Numbered from the stretch's first letter, positions 33,413-43,145 are shown. The stretch is DNA of 64,000 nucleotides from Hyphococcus lacteus (GCF_041058985.1 NZ_JBEHZE010000001.1:186001-250000), one strand, 5' to 3'. Numbers and translations are program-made. The notes: generated by a model from the letters alone, not told the origin.

Positions 33413-34741
33413 CTAGGCGCGCTCGCCCCGAAGACGAGCGCGGGCCTTTTCAGCGCCAATTAGCGGCAAGAGAACAGCCATTTCCGGGCCACGTTCCCGG
33501 CCGGTCAGCGCCAAACGTAGCGGCATAAATAATTTCTTGCCTTTGGCACCGGTTTTTTCCTTGAGCGCATTGGTAAGCACTGCCCAACTGTCGCCGTCTA
33601 ACGTATCAGGCACCAACCCGGCTGCCTCGTCGGCAAAGGCCTGATCGTCGATTACCGGATCAACCTCACCGGAAATGACTTCAACCCAATCGGCCACGTC
33701 TTTTAGCCGCGTGATATTACCGCGAATAGCGTTCCAGACATCAGCATTAATCTCAACGCCATCAAGTCGTTCAGCAACTGCCTCAAAGTCAGTTTCGTGA
33801 AACAGTTTAGCGTTCAATGCTTCAAGCTCAGTGTTGTCGAAGCGCGCTGGTGCGCGACCAAGCCGGTCAAAGTCAAAGCTTTCAGCTTGTTTCATTAAAT
33901 CAGCCTGCGGAACAACTGGGTCCGCCGTACCTAATTTAGCAAGTAGACTTGTGATCGCAGCAGGTTCGATACCGTCATCGCGCATTGCCTCGATGGATAG
34001 CGAGCCGAGCCGCTTCGAAAGCCCCTGCCCATCCGCGCCCACAAGCAAAGAATGGTGCGCAAATTGCGGCGGTGTACCACCCAAAGCTTTGATTATTTCG
34101 ATTTGCACGCCGGTATTCGTAACGTGGTCTTCACCGCGCATCACATGCGTAATCGCAAGATCAATATCATCAACACAGCTCGGCAATGTGTAAAGAAACA
34201 CGCCATCGGCGCGGATCAAAACCGGATCAGATACACTAGCGGTATCGACAACTGTTTCACCGCGAATGAGATCAGTCCATTTTACTTGGCCTTGCGAAAG
34301 CTTGAAACGCCAATGCGGTTTTCTGCCTTCTGCCTCAAATGCTGTCTTTTGTTGTTCAGTTAGCGATAACGCCGCACGATCATAAACCGGTGGCAGACTA
34401 CGCGCCCGTTGAATTTTTCGTTTACGGTCGAGCTCGTCTGCTGTCTCATAGCAAGGATATAACAACCCAGCGGTCTTCAGGCCTTCGGCAGCTTCGGCGT
34501 AACGGTCAAAGCGCGCTGACTGGCGCATAGTTTCGTCATAGGTCAGACCAAGCCATGCGAGATCAGTTCTAATCCCATCTTCAAAGGCTTGGGTCGACCG
34601 CTCAAGGTCCGTATCGTCAATGCGCAAGACAAACGTCCCGCCGGATTTACGGGCAAACAACCAATTCCAAAGGGCGGCGCGCACGTTACCAACATGGAGC
34701 TTCCCCGTGGGGGACGGCGCAAAACGGACTTTAACACTCAT
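33413..34741 (-). CDS. gltX: Glutamyl-tRNA synthetase
   Basis: 442 residues from the chosen ATG (MSVKVRFAPSPTGKLHVGN). It charges tRNA-Glu and, in many alphaproteobacteria, may misacylate tRNA-Gln for later amidation. The class I signatures are 'SPTGKLHVGN' (HIGH region) and 'GLSKRLGS' (KMSKS region), with 'LRIDDTDLERS' and 'HVMRGEDHVTNTGVQ' between. Alphaproteobacteria usually have two copies; the short, truncated-looking C-terminal half here fits the second (GluRS2-like) type, but this is not certain. An in-frame leader of 20 codons upstream is not conserved-looking and was dropped. Confidence 0.94.
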   Translation of the reverse strand: MSVKVRFAPSPTGKLHVGNVRAALWNWLFARKSGGTFVLRIDDTDLERSTQAFEDGIRTDLAWLGLTYDETMRQSARFDRYAEAAEGLKTAGLLYPCYETADELDRKRKIQRARSLPPVYDRAALSLTEQQKTAFEAEGRKPHWRFKLSQGQVKWTDLIRGETVVDTASVSDPVLIRADGVFLYTLPSCVDDIDLAITHVMRGEDHVTNTGVQIEIIKALGGTPPQFAHHSLLVGADGQGLSKRLGSLSIEAMRDDGIEPAAITSLLAKLGTADPVVPQADLMKQAESFDFDRLGRAPARFDNTELEALNAKLFHETDFEAVAERLDGVEINADVWNAIRGNITRLKDVADWVEVISGEVDPVIDDQAFADEAAGLVPDTLDGDSWAVLTNALKEKTGAKGKKLFMPLRLALTGRERGPEMAVLLPLIGAEKARARLRGERA

Positions 34742-34807
34742 GATTTTTTTCAACTTTCGCGGAACTTGCGCCGGATTAGCGGTTCCGGCGGCAGCGGTCA
34801 AACGGGA

Positions 34808-36469
34808 CTATTTATCGCGCCAGCCATTGGTGATCGGATAACGCCTATCGCGGCCAAAATTGACCGAAGCAACCTTCGGCCCAGGCGGTGCCTGACGGCG
34901 CTTATATTCAGCAACATACAATAGATGCTCCACTCGCCGGACGAGTGCCTCGTCGTAGCCCTTCGCCACAATGTCCCTGACGGCCATTTCTTTCTCAACA
35001 AGCATTTCAAGCACCGCATCCAACACCTCGTAAGGTGGTAAGCTGTCTTCGTCTTTCTGGTCTTCACGCAACTCAGCCGACGGCGGTTTGGTGATGATGC
35101 GATCAGGAATAACCATCCCCTTTGGCCCTAACAGCCCATCGGCGTGATGCTGGTTGCGCCATCGGCACAGTGCAAAAACTTCAGTTTTGTAAATGTCTTT
35201 AAGCGGATTAAAACCGCCATTCATATCGCCATAAAGCGTGGCGTATCCAACCGACATTTCGGACTTGTTGCCTGTAGTCAAAACCATGTCACCGAATTTG
35301 TTCGAGAGCGCCATCAATATTACGCCACGAAGTCGCGATTGGATATTCTCTTCGGTCACATCTTTTTCGCGCCCCTGAAAACTTGGCGACAACATTTTGT
35401 CAAATGCCTCAACACCCGGCGAAATTTTAATTGAGCTATATGAGACACCCAATAGGTTAGCGCATTGTTCGGCATCTTCGAGACTATCTCTCGCAGTATA
35501 TCGTGACGGCATCATCACGCACCGCACCACGTCTGCGCCCAGTGCATCCACCGCGATGGCAGCGGTCAACGCAGAATCAACACCGCCCGAAAGACCAATG
35601 ACCACGCCTTTAAAGTGGTTCTTGTGGACGTAATCGCGCACAGCAAGCGTAACCGCACGATACACCATTTCATCGCCGTCGACCCACGCCGCATTCGGCC
35701 CGTTCGTACACTGCCAATGACCGTCAGTTTTGGTCCATGTAGTCAGAGCAATTGTTTCAGCAAATTGCGGCGCACGATATTGCACGACACCGCCGGCATT
35801 CATCACAAAGCTAGCACCTTCGAACAAAATCTCGTCTTGCCCTGCTAATTGATTGACAAAAATCAGCGGCAATCCCGTTGCAGTTACCCTTGCCCGCGCA
35901 GCCATTGTGCGTTCTGCGATCGCAGGTTTACGAAACGGCGACCCATGCGGAACTACAAAAATCTCAGCACCTGCGTCCGCTAATGCTTCCCCCGCACCCG
36001 GAAGCCACATGTCCTCGCAGATCATCAACCCTAATTTGACGCCCCTGAACATTGTTGGCGCGGGATAGTCTGGTCCGGGCGTAAAGCGCCTCGGCTCGTC
36101 GAAGACACCGTAATTTGGCAACCGTACTTTGTATCGGATCGCTTCAATTTTTCCGCCATCCAAAAGAAAGGTTGCATTAAACAACGCCTCGTCAACGCGC
36201 CACGGTGATCCGATGATCATTGCGGGGCCACCACTTTTTGTGTCCGCCGCAAGGGCATTTACGGCATCTCGACAGGCGCGCTGATAAGACGGCTTATTCA
36301 CGAGATCTTCCGGCGGGTAACCCGAAACCACCAATTCGCAAAATACGACGAGATCCGCGCCCAATTTCGCGGCGTCGGCGCGCGCATTGCGTATCCGCTC
36401 GACATTACCGTCGATGTCCCCAACAACGGGGGCGATTTGGGCGATGGCGATTGAAAGAGTATCTGTCAT
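34808..36469 (-). CDS. nadE: Glutamine-dependent NAD+ synthetase
   Basis: 553 residues in two domains. The N-terminal nitrilase-type glutaminase (about 1-265) has the triad signatures 'VVFCELVVSGYP', 'KVRLPNYGVFDE' and 'GLMICEDMW', whose cysteine is the nucleophile. The C-terminal ATP-pyrophosphatase synthetase (about 275-553) has the P-loop-like 'GLSGGVDSALTAAIAVDALG'. It amidates nicotinic acid adenine dinucleotide to NAD+, using ammonia channelled from glutamine. The length matches the bacterial two-domain form. It lies 66 bases upstream of gltX on the same strand. Confidence 0.96.
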   Translation of the reverse strand: MTDTLSIAIAQIAPVVGDIDGNVERIRNARADAAKLGADLVVFCELVVSGYPPEDLVNKPSYQRACRDAVNALAADTKSGGPAMIIGSPWRVDEALFNATFLLDGGKIEAIRYKVRLPNYGVFDEPRRFTPGPDYPAPTMFRGVKLGLMICEDMWLPGAGEALADAGAEIFVVPHGSPFRKPAIAERTMAARARVTATGLPLIFVNQLAGQDEILFEGASFVMNAGGVVQYRAPQFAETIALTTWTKTDGHWQCTNGPNAAWVDGDEMVYRAVTLAVRDYVHKNHFKGVVIGLSGGVDSALTAAIAVDALGADVVRCVMMPSRYTARDSLEDAEQCANLLGVSYSSIKISPGVEAFDKMLSPSFQGREKDVTEENIQSRLRGVILMALSNKFGDMVLTTGNKSEMSVGYATLYGDMNGGFNPLKDIYKTEVFALCRWRNQHHADGLLGPKGMVIPDRIITKPPSAELREDQKDEDSLPPYEVLDAVLEMLVEKEMAVRDIVAKGYDEALVRRVEHLLYVAEYKRRQAPPGPKVASVNFGRDRRYPITNGWRDK

Positions 36470-36548
36470 CGGTGCGATTTAGGCGGTTTTTCCCAAGATT
36501 AGAAGCGCTCTGGCGCTTCACCCACGAAAAATTGCACAACCAACCCAA

Positions 36549-37955
36549 TCAATCCTCATTCGGTCCTCGACCAACGGCTCCATAAACATCGCTGAAGAGA
36601 GGCGCGACTTCCGGCATCGCCGGACGGCCACGCGTCATCCCGGTTCGCACCATGACCATCTTTTTATCGGGTACGATCACTACATATTGACCTTCATGGC
36701 CACCCATATAGTACGCGCTCTCCGGAAGGCCCGGTATAAAGCGCTCGCGGCCATCTGCTCCGTCAAGGTTCAGCCAGAAATGCGCGCCATATTGGCGATC
36801 AGCCGCTGTCGTTGGAGACGTAACATATTCCGACCAACCTTCCGGCAAAAGGCGGACACCATCCCAAATACCATCGTCCAAATATAGCTGGCCAAGCCGC
36901 GCCCAATCCCGTGCAGTTGCATAAACATAGGAGGAGCCGATAAACGACCCTGAAGCATCCGGCTCGAGCACAACACTTTCTGCACCGATTGGATCCAGTA
37001 ACGCATCATGGGCGAATTGATAAAAATCAACTCCTTGCTCTTTCATAACTTGGCGTAACGTCCGCGCAATTAAGTTCGTCGTCCCGCTTGAATAATACCA
37101 AACCTCGCCCGGGGCGTACTCGGCGTTACTGTGGGATGCAGCACCTCCGGCATCCGGCCGTTCAAACAACATGCGATTTACGTCAGATCGCGGATCATCG
37201 TAGTTTTCTTCAAAACTCAATCCACTTTGCATGCGCAACATATCATTCCAGGTTATTCTCGATTTAGCATCATCACCCGCCCATTCTGGTACTGGGATTG
37301 GCGCTTCAATATCCACATATCCGTTTAGGACTGCTGCGCCTACCAAACTGGCGGTCACACTCTTTGCCATCGACCAAGAAAGAAATGGCGTCGTTTCGGA
37401 AAACCCTTCCGCATACATCTCATCGATGATTTTGCCGTCCACAATAACCAAAAATGATCGTTGATTTGTGGTATTTTCCTCAAATGATTGAGTAATCGCG
37501 AAATCAACCGCTGCATAATCAACATAGTCCAGCGCTTCACCGGAGATCGGCCGCGCTAACGGCCACTCACCACCTGCTTGATCGGCGAGTTTCACAGGTA
37601 CCAACGGACGAACTCGGCCCGCGTTCGCCAGAGTGCAGCCAAAACCTGAACGGTAAACGGCGTGAATGCCGCCAAGTCCGAACGGCCCTCGCGCTTTTAC
37701 GGTTTGAGCATCTTCATCAACTTTGACCGTCACCTGCTCCATCGTCGCCGGCATACCGGCAAATTCAGCCCCAAGAACCTGCGCCTTATTGCGGCCTGCG
37801 ACAAAGAGTTCCGAACAAACGGTTTTCGCTTTATAGCCAGCGCCAATCCGAACAAGTCGATCAACCTTGACGGCAGCATACACCGCCCCCGCTATACCGA
37901 TCGCTCCAGCGACCAAAATAGCCTTTTGAGCAAATTTCCATTCTGTCATGGGCAA
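36549..37955 (-). CDS. Serine hydrolase of the beta-lactamase / class C family
   Basis: 468 residues with an N-terminal hydrophobic segment (about 11-28) that anchors or exports it. The catalytic serine and lysine are in 'SWSMAKSVTASLVGAAV' (SxxK), the tyrosine motif is 'YYSSGTTNLIA', and the third motif is 'GGHEGQYVVIVPD' (HxG in place of KTG), as in many EstB-type or D-aminopeptidase-like enzymes. Substrate is not evident; an esterase or peptidase role in the periplasm is typical. It starts 112 bases from the divergent scoA gene. Confidence 0.92.
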   Translation of the reverse strand: MPMTEWKFAQKAILVAGAIGIAGAVYAAVKVDRLVRIGAGYKAKTVCSELFVAGRNKAQVLGAEFAGMPATMEQVTVKVDEDAQTVKARGPFGLGGIHAVYRSGFGCTLANAGRVRPLVPVKLADQAGGEWPLARPISGEALDYVDYAAVDFAITQSFEENTTNQRSFLVIVDGKIIDEMYAEGFSETTPFLSWSMAKSVTASLVGAAVLNGYVDIEAPIPVPEWAGDDAKSRITWNDMLRMQSGLSFEENYDDPRSDVNRMLFERPDAGGAASHSNAEYAPGEVWYYSSGTTNLIARTLRQVMKEQGVDFYQFAHDALLDPIGAESVVLEPDASGSFIGSSYVYATARDWARLGQLYLDDGIWDGVRLLPEGWSEYVTSPTTAADRQYGAHFWLNLDGADGRERFIPGLPESAYYMGGHEGQYVVIVPDKKMVMVRTGMTRGRPAMPEVAPLFSDVYGAVGRGPNED

Positions 37956-38067
37956 ACCTTAGACCGCACACCGCCACGCTGAAAGCCGTTTTCACAGATC
38001 ACGCTATCGATTTGTAGACGGGCCCAAGGTTTTGCGGTAGTCGAGTGGCGCATATGGGAGACAAGTT

Positions 38068-38772
38068 ATGAAGAAGATTCACCAAGACGCCAATTCAGCA
38101 CTTGATGGGCTCTTGTTTGACGGCATGACCATCATGGCTGGCGGATTCGGACTATGTGGAATTCCCGAAAACCTAATTCATGCGCTACGCGATAGCGGTG
38201 TCAAATACCTGACATTCATTTCTAATAACGCAGGTGTTGATGACTTCGGTTTGGGGCTATTGCTTCAGACACGACAGATTAAAAAGATGATTTCGTCCTA
38301 TGTGGGCGAGAACAAAGAATTTGAGCGTCAATACTTGGCCGAAGAGTTGGAACTTGAGTTTAATCCGCAAGGAACACTCGCCGAGCGTTGCAGAGCCGGC
38401 GGTGCTGGCATCCCAGCGTTCTACACAAAAACCGGTGTTGGCACGCTGATCGCAGAAGGCAAAGAACACAAAGAATTCAACGGTGAGACTTACATCATGG
38501 AAACTGGCCTTGTTGCCGACCTTTCTATTGTGAAGGCTTGGAAAGCCGATGAGCAGGGAAATCTTGTTTATCGCAAAACTGCACGCAACTTTAATCCGAT
38601 GATGGCAACGGCAGGGAATGTTACTGTTGCTGAAGTTGAAGAGATTGTCCCATTAGGCAGCCTAGACCCTGACAACATCCATACGCCGGGTATCTTTGTG
38701 CAGCGGGTTATTCCAGGCAAACAAGAAAAACGCATTGAAAATCGGACTATCCGCCAACGGGAGAACGCATAA
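38068..38772 (+). CDS. scoA: 3-oxoacid CoA-transferase subunit A
   Basis: 234 residues. It carries the glycine-rich CoA-binding loop 'GGFGLCGIPENLI' and the family phrase 'NNAGVDDFGLGLLL', followed by 'GTLAERCRAGGAGIPAFYT'. With subunit B it transfers CoA from succinyl-CoA to a 3-oxoacid such as acetoacetate, for ketone-body or polyhydroxyalkanoate turnover. Its TAA overlaps the ATG of subunit B by one base (TAATG), so both are made together. Confidence 0.95.
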   Translation: MKKIHQDANSALDGLLFDGMTIMAGGFGLCGIPENLIHALRDSGVKYLTFISNNAGVDDFGLGLLLQTRQIKKMISSYVGENKEFERQYLAEELELEFNPQGTLAERCRAGGAGIPAFYTKTGVGTLIAEGKEHKEFNGETYIMETGLVADLSIVKAWKADEQGNLVYRKTARNFNPMMATAGNVTVAEVEEIVPLGSLDPDNIHTPGIFVQRVIPGKQEKRIENRTIRQRENA

Positions 38773-39410
38773 TGCCTTGGGACCGTAATCAAATGGCCGA
38801 ACGGGCCGCAAAAGAGCTTAATGATGGGTTTTACGTCAATCTTGGTATTGGCATTCCGACCCTCGTCGCCAATTACATCCCTGAAGGCGTAGATGTTACG
38901 CTACAGTCTGAAAATGGGATGCTCGGCATGGGCCCATTCCCCTATGAGGACGAAGTCGATCCGGACCTGATTAATGCTGGCAAGCAAACCATCACCGAAC
39001 TGCGCAGAACATCTTATTTTTCCAGCGCTGATAGCTTTGGGATGATCCGAGGCGGTCATATTGATCTGTCGATCCTTGGCGCAATGGAAGTTTCCGAAGA
39101 TGGAGACCTCGCCAACTGGATGATCCCCGGTAAAATGGTCAAAGGTATGGGCGGTGCGATGGATCTTGTCGCTGGCGTCAAGCGGGTTGTTGTGGTGATG
39201 GACCACGCCTCGAAATCAGGCGCGCCAAAGCTCCTTCACAAATGCGCTCTGCCGCTTACTGGTAAGCAAGTCGTCGATATGGTCATTACCAATCTCGGCG
39301 TTTTCGAAATCAAAGAAGGTGAAGGCATGTCGCTCACCCAACTCGCTCCCGGTGTGAGCGTTGACGAGGTGAAATCACTTACGGAAGCTGACTTTAAAGT
39401 TGCAGTATAG
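38772..39410 (+). CDS. scoB: 3-oxoacid CoA-transferase subunit B
   Basis: 212 residues. The catalytic glutamate lies in 'LQSENGMLGMGPFP', which forms the covalent thioester intermediate in this family. The chain also has 'NLGIGIPTLVANY' and 'GGAMDLVAGVKRVVVVMDH', all standard for ScoB. It acts as the second subunit of the heteromeric transferase. The convergent HxlR regulator gene ends three bases after it. Confidence 0.95.
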   Translation: MPWDRNQMAERAAKELNDGFYVNLGIGIPTLVANYIPEGVDVTLQSENGMLGMGPFPYEDEVDPDLINAGKQTITELRRTSYFSSADSFGMIRGGHIDLSILGAMEVSEDGDLANWMIPGKMVKGMGGAMDLVAGVKRVVVVMDHASKSGAPKLLHKCALPLTGKQVVDMVITNLGVFEIKEGEGMSLTQLAPGVSVDEVKSLTEADFKVAV

Positions 39411-39413
39411 CCG

Positions 39414-40121
39414 TTAGGACGCGACGGAAATTTCTTCCATCGCCGCTTTTTTGTGGTCGCCACTTTCGTGAACAATACACGTCAAAAGGTGCGCGATCAC
39501 TTTCTGATCTCCAGAAAATTTCATTCGCGCCTTTGCCTCGTCGAGAGTTTTCTCGCCGCGGAATGATTGCATGATTGTGCCAACGTCCGCCGAAATTGTA
39601 GCAACCGCTGGTCCGTCAGCCCCACGACGGCATGTCATCTCGCCGTTCATATTATAAACAGTGTACGGAAAATCATCGATCGCAATATGGGCGACGTAAT
39701 TCAATTCTGGTTCCGGGCATAATCCCGCAAACATTTCGATCGCAAGCGCAACCGAATCCGGCTGTAGATTATCTGTATAAATACACTCGCGCGCTGGAGA
39801 TGAATCCGGCCTCTCAATAAAATAGAGGATCGACCATTTCATAAGCGAACGCACAGTCGTACGAAGCCCCTCCCCCATTACCGTCAAACGATAGCGCGTT
39901 TTGTTATCGCTATGTCCGGGCGCATCGATCAGATCCGCCTCTTCCAACTCCTTGAGGCGCTTACTTAATAAATTCGCGCCAATTCCCGGCAAGCCAGCCT
40001 GCAAATCGCCAAAACGTTGCGGTCCTAAAAACAGCTCTCGCAATATCAACAACGTCCACCGCTCACCCAAAAGATCGAGCGCGTGCGCCAATATGCAGTC
40101 CTGATTATAGGTTCGTGCCAT
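39414..40121 (-). CDS. HxlR-family transcriptional regulator with C-terminal extension
   Basis: 235 residues, about twice the usual HxlR length. The N-terminal winged helix (about 5-95) is typical: 'CILAHALDLLGERWTLLILREL', 'FGDLQAGLPGIGANLLSKRLKELEEADLI'. The rest (about 110-235) is a separate alpha/beta region with 'ISADVGTIMQSFRGEKTLDEAKARMKFSG' cut here by family habit as an SCP2-like pattern, and could bind a hydrophobic effector. The convergent CoA-transferase genes and the divergent small secreted gene are possible targets, which is inference only. Confidence 0.9.
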   Translation of the reverse strand: MARTYNQDCILAHALDLLGERWTLLILRELFLGPQRFGDLQAGLPGIGANLLSKRLKELEEADLIDAPGHSDNKTRYRLTVMGEGLRTTVRSLMKWSILYFIERPDSSPARECIYTDNLQPDSVALAIEMFAGLCPEPELNYVAHIAIDDFPYTVYNMNGEMTCRRGADGPAVATISADVGTIMQSFRGEKTLDEAKARMKFSGDQKVIAHLLTCIVHESGDHKKAAMEEISVAS

Positions 40122-40223
40122 TCAGCTTCCTCCACCATCAATCGGGCTTTTTTAACCAAGCTACTACTTTCGCTGGCATTTTGTTATGCGCACAAAAAAA
40201 TCATGCGCTAGCTTCAAATGTAT

Positions 40224-40251
40224 TTGACACTTCATTTTTATATAGTAAAGT
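40224..40251 (+). promoter_or_regulatory. Promoter of the small secreted protein gene
   Basis: TTGACA (40224-40229) is a perfect -35 box. TAAAGT (40246-40251) lies 16 bases further, with four of six matches to the -10 box. The start codon of the small secreted gene follows about 70 bases downstream with an intervening GGAGA ribosome site. Confidence 0.5.
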
Positions 40252-40319
40252 CTTTCTTGTTATCAAATGGCGAAAAAATGAAATTTCCATCGCCGGAATC
40301 CCTGAAACGGAGAAACCCT

Positions 40320-40601
40320 ATGTTTAACAAGATTGTAGCTGGCCTGGCCGTAAGTTCCGCCCTTGTTTTCGGCACTCCCGCATTTGCCGGCGATTGGACA
40401 GAAACTGTTGATTTGTGTGCCGCCGCCGCCGAAGCCGAAGGCGCAGTAACCGCCAACGAATATCGCTCAAAATTTCTGTATGGCTCTGGTGCCTCAACGA
40501 AAAAAGTTGCGATTGAAATGACCTCTGCGAATGGCGACGTCGTTAAAGCCGAATGCAAAATCCGTCGCGGCAAAGTGACGAGCATCGATATCAAAGCCTA
40601 A
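40320..40601 (+). CDS. Small secreted protein of unknown function
   Basis: 93 residues from the ATG at 40320, which has GGAGA nine bases upstream. A clear signal peptide (MFNKIVAGLAVSSALVFGTPAFA, cleavage after AFA near residue 23, shown here only in outline) is followed by a short domain. That domain has one cysteine near 'VDLCAAAAEAEG' and another in 'VVKAECKIRRGKV'. These two may form a disulfide in the periplasm. I do not recognise the family. It has its own promoter (40224-40251) and a strong terminator (40625-40651), so it is an independent transcript. Confidence 0.8.
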   Translation: MFNKIVAGLAVSSALVFGTPAFAGDWTETVDLCAAAAEAEGAVTANEYRSKFLYGSGASTKKVAIEMTSANGDVVKAECKIRRGKVTSIDIKA

Positions 40602-40624
40602 CCGGACTTGATACTCCCTGAACT

Positions 40625-40651
40625 AAGCGCCTCATCTGAGGCGCTTTTTTT
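40625..40651 (+). terminator. Intrinsic terminator
   Basis: AAGCGCCTCA and TGAGGCGCTT are perfect ten-base arms closed by a tiny TC loop (40635-40636). They are followed by a T-run to 40651. It lies 23 bases after the small secreted gene and is the best-formed intrinsic terminator in the window. Confidence 0.85.
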
Positions 40652-40679
40652 ATGTCTGGGCTTCGCTTTAATGTACTAA

Positions 40680-41585
40680 CTATGAGGCAACCAAAGAGCG
40701 ATAGGCTGAACGGGTCATTTTCTCACCGTTGATAAACCCCTGCCCCCAGTGCGGATTCAGATCACTTAACGGGTCCGCCGCAACAACAGCGTCTTCGCTC
40801 ATACCTTGGTTTATGAGGTTTTGGATTCGCCCTTTGACGTCCTTCAACATAGACACCGTTTTCTCAAGATCCGATTTGTCGGCTAATGGGCCATGGCCGG
40901 GGATTATTTTTGTGCCTTCATTAATCATGGCAAGAACACTGTCATGAGTTTCAATGTACCCATTCAAATCGCCTCCTGCATCAATATCGATATATGGATA
41001 ACCACCGTTAAAAAAAACATCACCCATATGAACAACATCAGCATCTTTGGCGTAAATGATTGCATCTCCGTCCGTATGCGCTGGTTTTGAATGCCAAATA
41101 TAAATTTCCTGCCCATTCCAATGGAAAGTCATTGAGTGCGAAAAGGTAATTATCGGTAGCGCATCATCGGTGCCATTCTCAGCACTCGCCGCGCCCTCCA
41201 AAAGTCGCGCTCGAACATTGTCGTGGGCCACTATATGCGCGCCAGCTTTTCCAAAAGCTTCGTTCCCGCCCGTATGATCTCCGTGGTAATGCGTGTTCAG
41301 CACGAATGCGACAGATTGGTCAGACACCTCGGCAATTGCTGCCGTAATTTTTTCACTCAAGGGAGCGAACTGATCATCGATAACGAACGGACCATCGTCA
41401 CCAATCGAAAGACCAATATTGCCGCCCGCGCCTTGCAACATAAAAAGCCCCTGACCCAACTTGACTGTCGTGATCTCGACATTAGAAAAATCTCGTTGTG
41501 CACTCACCGGTCCGACCGAGAGCATGCCCATGCCAATTCCGAAAAAAGTCGCCTTTATGAAAGTTTTCCGATTCATTCGCGCCAC
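40680..41585 (-). CDS. MBL-fold metallo-hydrolase, exported
   Basis: 301 residues from a GTG start at 41585, preceded by AAGGGG seven bases upstream. The N-terminal segment (MNRKTFIKATFFGIGMGMLSV ending in VSA, partly quoted) is a signal sequence, with R-K at the place where Tat signals have R-R. The metallo-beta-lactamase site is 'NTHYHGDHTGG' (HxHxDH), with later ligands in 'AHTDGDAI' and 'IIPGHGPLAD'. A two-zinc periplasmic hydrolase is expected. Substrate unknown; relatives include lactonases and quinoprotein-linked enzymes. Confidence 0.9.
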   Translation of the reverse strand: MARMNRKTFIKATFFGIGMGMLSVGPVSAQRDFSNVEITTVKLGQGLFMLQGAGGNIGLSIGDDGPFVIDDQFAPLSEKITAAIAEVSDQSVAFVLNTHYHGDHTGGNEAFGKAGAHIVAHDNVRARLLEGAASAENGTDDALPIITFSHSMTFHWNGQEIYIWHSKPAHTDGDAIIYAKDADVVHMGDVFFNGGYPYIDIDAGGDLNGYIETHDSVLAMINEGTKIIPGHGPLADKSDLEKTVSMLKDVKGRIQNLINQGMSEDAVVAADPLSDLNPHWGQGFINGEKMTRSAYRSLVAS

Positions 41586-41747
41586 GGCGGATCCCCTTTG
41601 CCAATACATCTGGGCACTTTGATAGCATTTTCTGCCTTATTCAAAAACCACCGCGACGCTATTGCCGGTTATGGCAGGTGATTTGATGACTTATGTTGCG
41701 ACGCGGTGACCATACGGCTAAAGGGTCATCCATATGGAGTTATTGTG

Positions 41748-43106
41748 ATGAATTGGACGAAAGACAGCTGGCGTCAAAAGCCTGCCAAACATATCCCGTC
41801 GGACTACCCGGACCCTGCGGCCCTTGAGGCTGTGGAGCAAGAACTTGCTGGGTATCCGCCTTTGGTATTTGCAGGCGAAGCCGAGACCCTGAAAACCGAA
41901 TTAGCCAAAGTAACACGCGGAGAGGCATTTTTGCTTCAAGGCGGCGATTGCGCCGAGAGCTTTAAGGAGTTCCACGCCAACAATATTCGTGACACGTTCC
42001 GGGTTCTTCTTCAGATGGCGGTCGTCTTAACTTTCGGTGCAGCCATGCCCGTGATTAAAGTTGGTCGTATTGCGGGGCAGTTCGCCAAGCCACGTTCCTC
42101 TCCTACGGAAACAATAGATGGTGTTACCCTCCCCAGCTATCGCGGAGACAACATCAACGGGATTGAATTTGACGAAGCGTCTCGTGTGCCAGACCCGCAA
42201 AGGCTTTTAAAAGCATATGGGCAAGCAGCCGCGACGCTCAACCTGATCCGCGCATTTGCTACCGGTGGCTACGCGGATTTACACAACGTCCAAAATTGGA
42301 ATCTCGAATTCGTTTCTGGTAACCCTCAGGAAGGCCGATATCGCGCACTCGCCGATAAAATTTCCGAAGCCATCACATTCATGAAGGCTTGCGGCATTAA
42401 CGGCTCTAGCGTCCGCGGCATCAGCGAAGTTGATTTCTACACGAGCCACGAAGCTCTTTTGCTCGGCTTCGAAACAGCGATGACCCGTGTCGATTCAATC
42501 TCCGGAAAGTTTTACGACACTTCCGCACACATGTTATGGATAGGAGATCGCACACGTCAGCCAGACGGAGCACATGTAGAGTTTTGCCGCGGTGTCGAAA
42601 ATCCGATTGGAATTAAATGCGGCCCCTCCCTCGAACCAGACGAACTCATCAAGCTACTCGATATTCTTAATCCGAAAAACGAAGCGGGACGTATTGTCCT
42701 GATTGCTCGCTTTGGCTCGGAAAAAGTTGAGGCTGGATTACCACCTCTGGTTAGCAAGGTGCTTTCAGAAGGCCGCAATGTCGTTTGGTCATCAGACCCG
42801 ATGCACGGAAACATCATTAAAACCGGGCAAGGTTTCAAAACACGACCGTTCGACGCTATTTTGTCCGAAGTTGGTACATTTTTCGATGTATGTCGCGCAG
42901 AAGGCGCAATACCGGGCGGTGTGCACTTTGAAATGACTGGCCAAAATGTGACGGAGTGCCTGGGCGGCTCGCAGGAAATTTCGGAAAATGACCTGCATTC
43001 TCGCTATCACACCCATTGCGACCCAAGGTTGAATGCCAGTCAAGCGCTCGACCTAGCGTTTATCTTGGCTGATCGCTTTAAGGATAAGAGATCCTCAGTT
43101 TCATGA
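41748..43106 (+). CDS. Class II 3-deoxy-7-phosphoheptulonate (DAHP) synthase
   Basis: 452 residues from ATG 41748 with GGAG eight bases upstream. Class II DAHP synthases condense phosphoenolpyruvate and erythrose 4-phosphate, the first step of aromatic amino-acid synthesis. Signatures are 'GEAFLLQGGDCAESF', 'MPVIKVGRIAGQFAKPRSSP', 'GDNINGIEFDEASRVPDP' and 'WIGDRTRQPDGAHVEF'. The end has the family phrase 'GGVHFEMTGQNVTECLGG'. The length is usual for this plant-like class. It stands alone in the plus direction after the divergent MBL gene. Confidence 0.96.
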   Translation: MNWTKDSWRQKPAKHIPSDYPDPAALEAVEQELAGYPPLVFAGEAETLKTELAKVTRGEAFLLQGGDCAESFKEFHANNIRDTFRVLLQMAVVLTFGAAMPVIKVGRIAGQFAKPRSSPTETIDGVTLPSYRGDNINGIEFDEASRVPDPQRLLKAYGQAAATLNLIRAFATGGYADLHNVQNWNLEFVSGNPQEGRYRALADKISEAITFMKACGINGSSVRGISEVDFYTSHEALLLGFETAMTRVDSISGKFYDTSAHMLWIGDRTRQPDGAHVEFCRGVENPIGIKCGPSLEPDELIKLLDILNPKNEAGRIVLIARFGSEKVEAGLPPLVSKVLSEGRNVVWSSDPMHGNIIKTGQGFKTRPFDAILSEVGTFFDVCRAEGAIPGGVHFEMTGQNVTECLGGSQEISENDLHSRYHTHCDPRLNASQALDLAFILADRFKDKRSSVS

Positions 43107-43145
43107 TCAAAATGTCATCTTCTTTAGTGAAGACTTTTCATGAAA
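43099..43145. repeat. Inverted repeat after DAHP synthase gene
   Basis: TTTCATGA (43099-43106) and TCATGAAA (43138-43145) are perfect eight-base arms; the first arm contains the stop codon. An inner CTTC/GAAG can extend the fold. No T-run follows, so its role as a terminator is doubtful. Confidence 0.35.
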
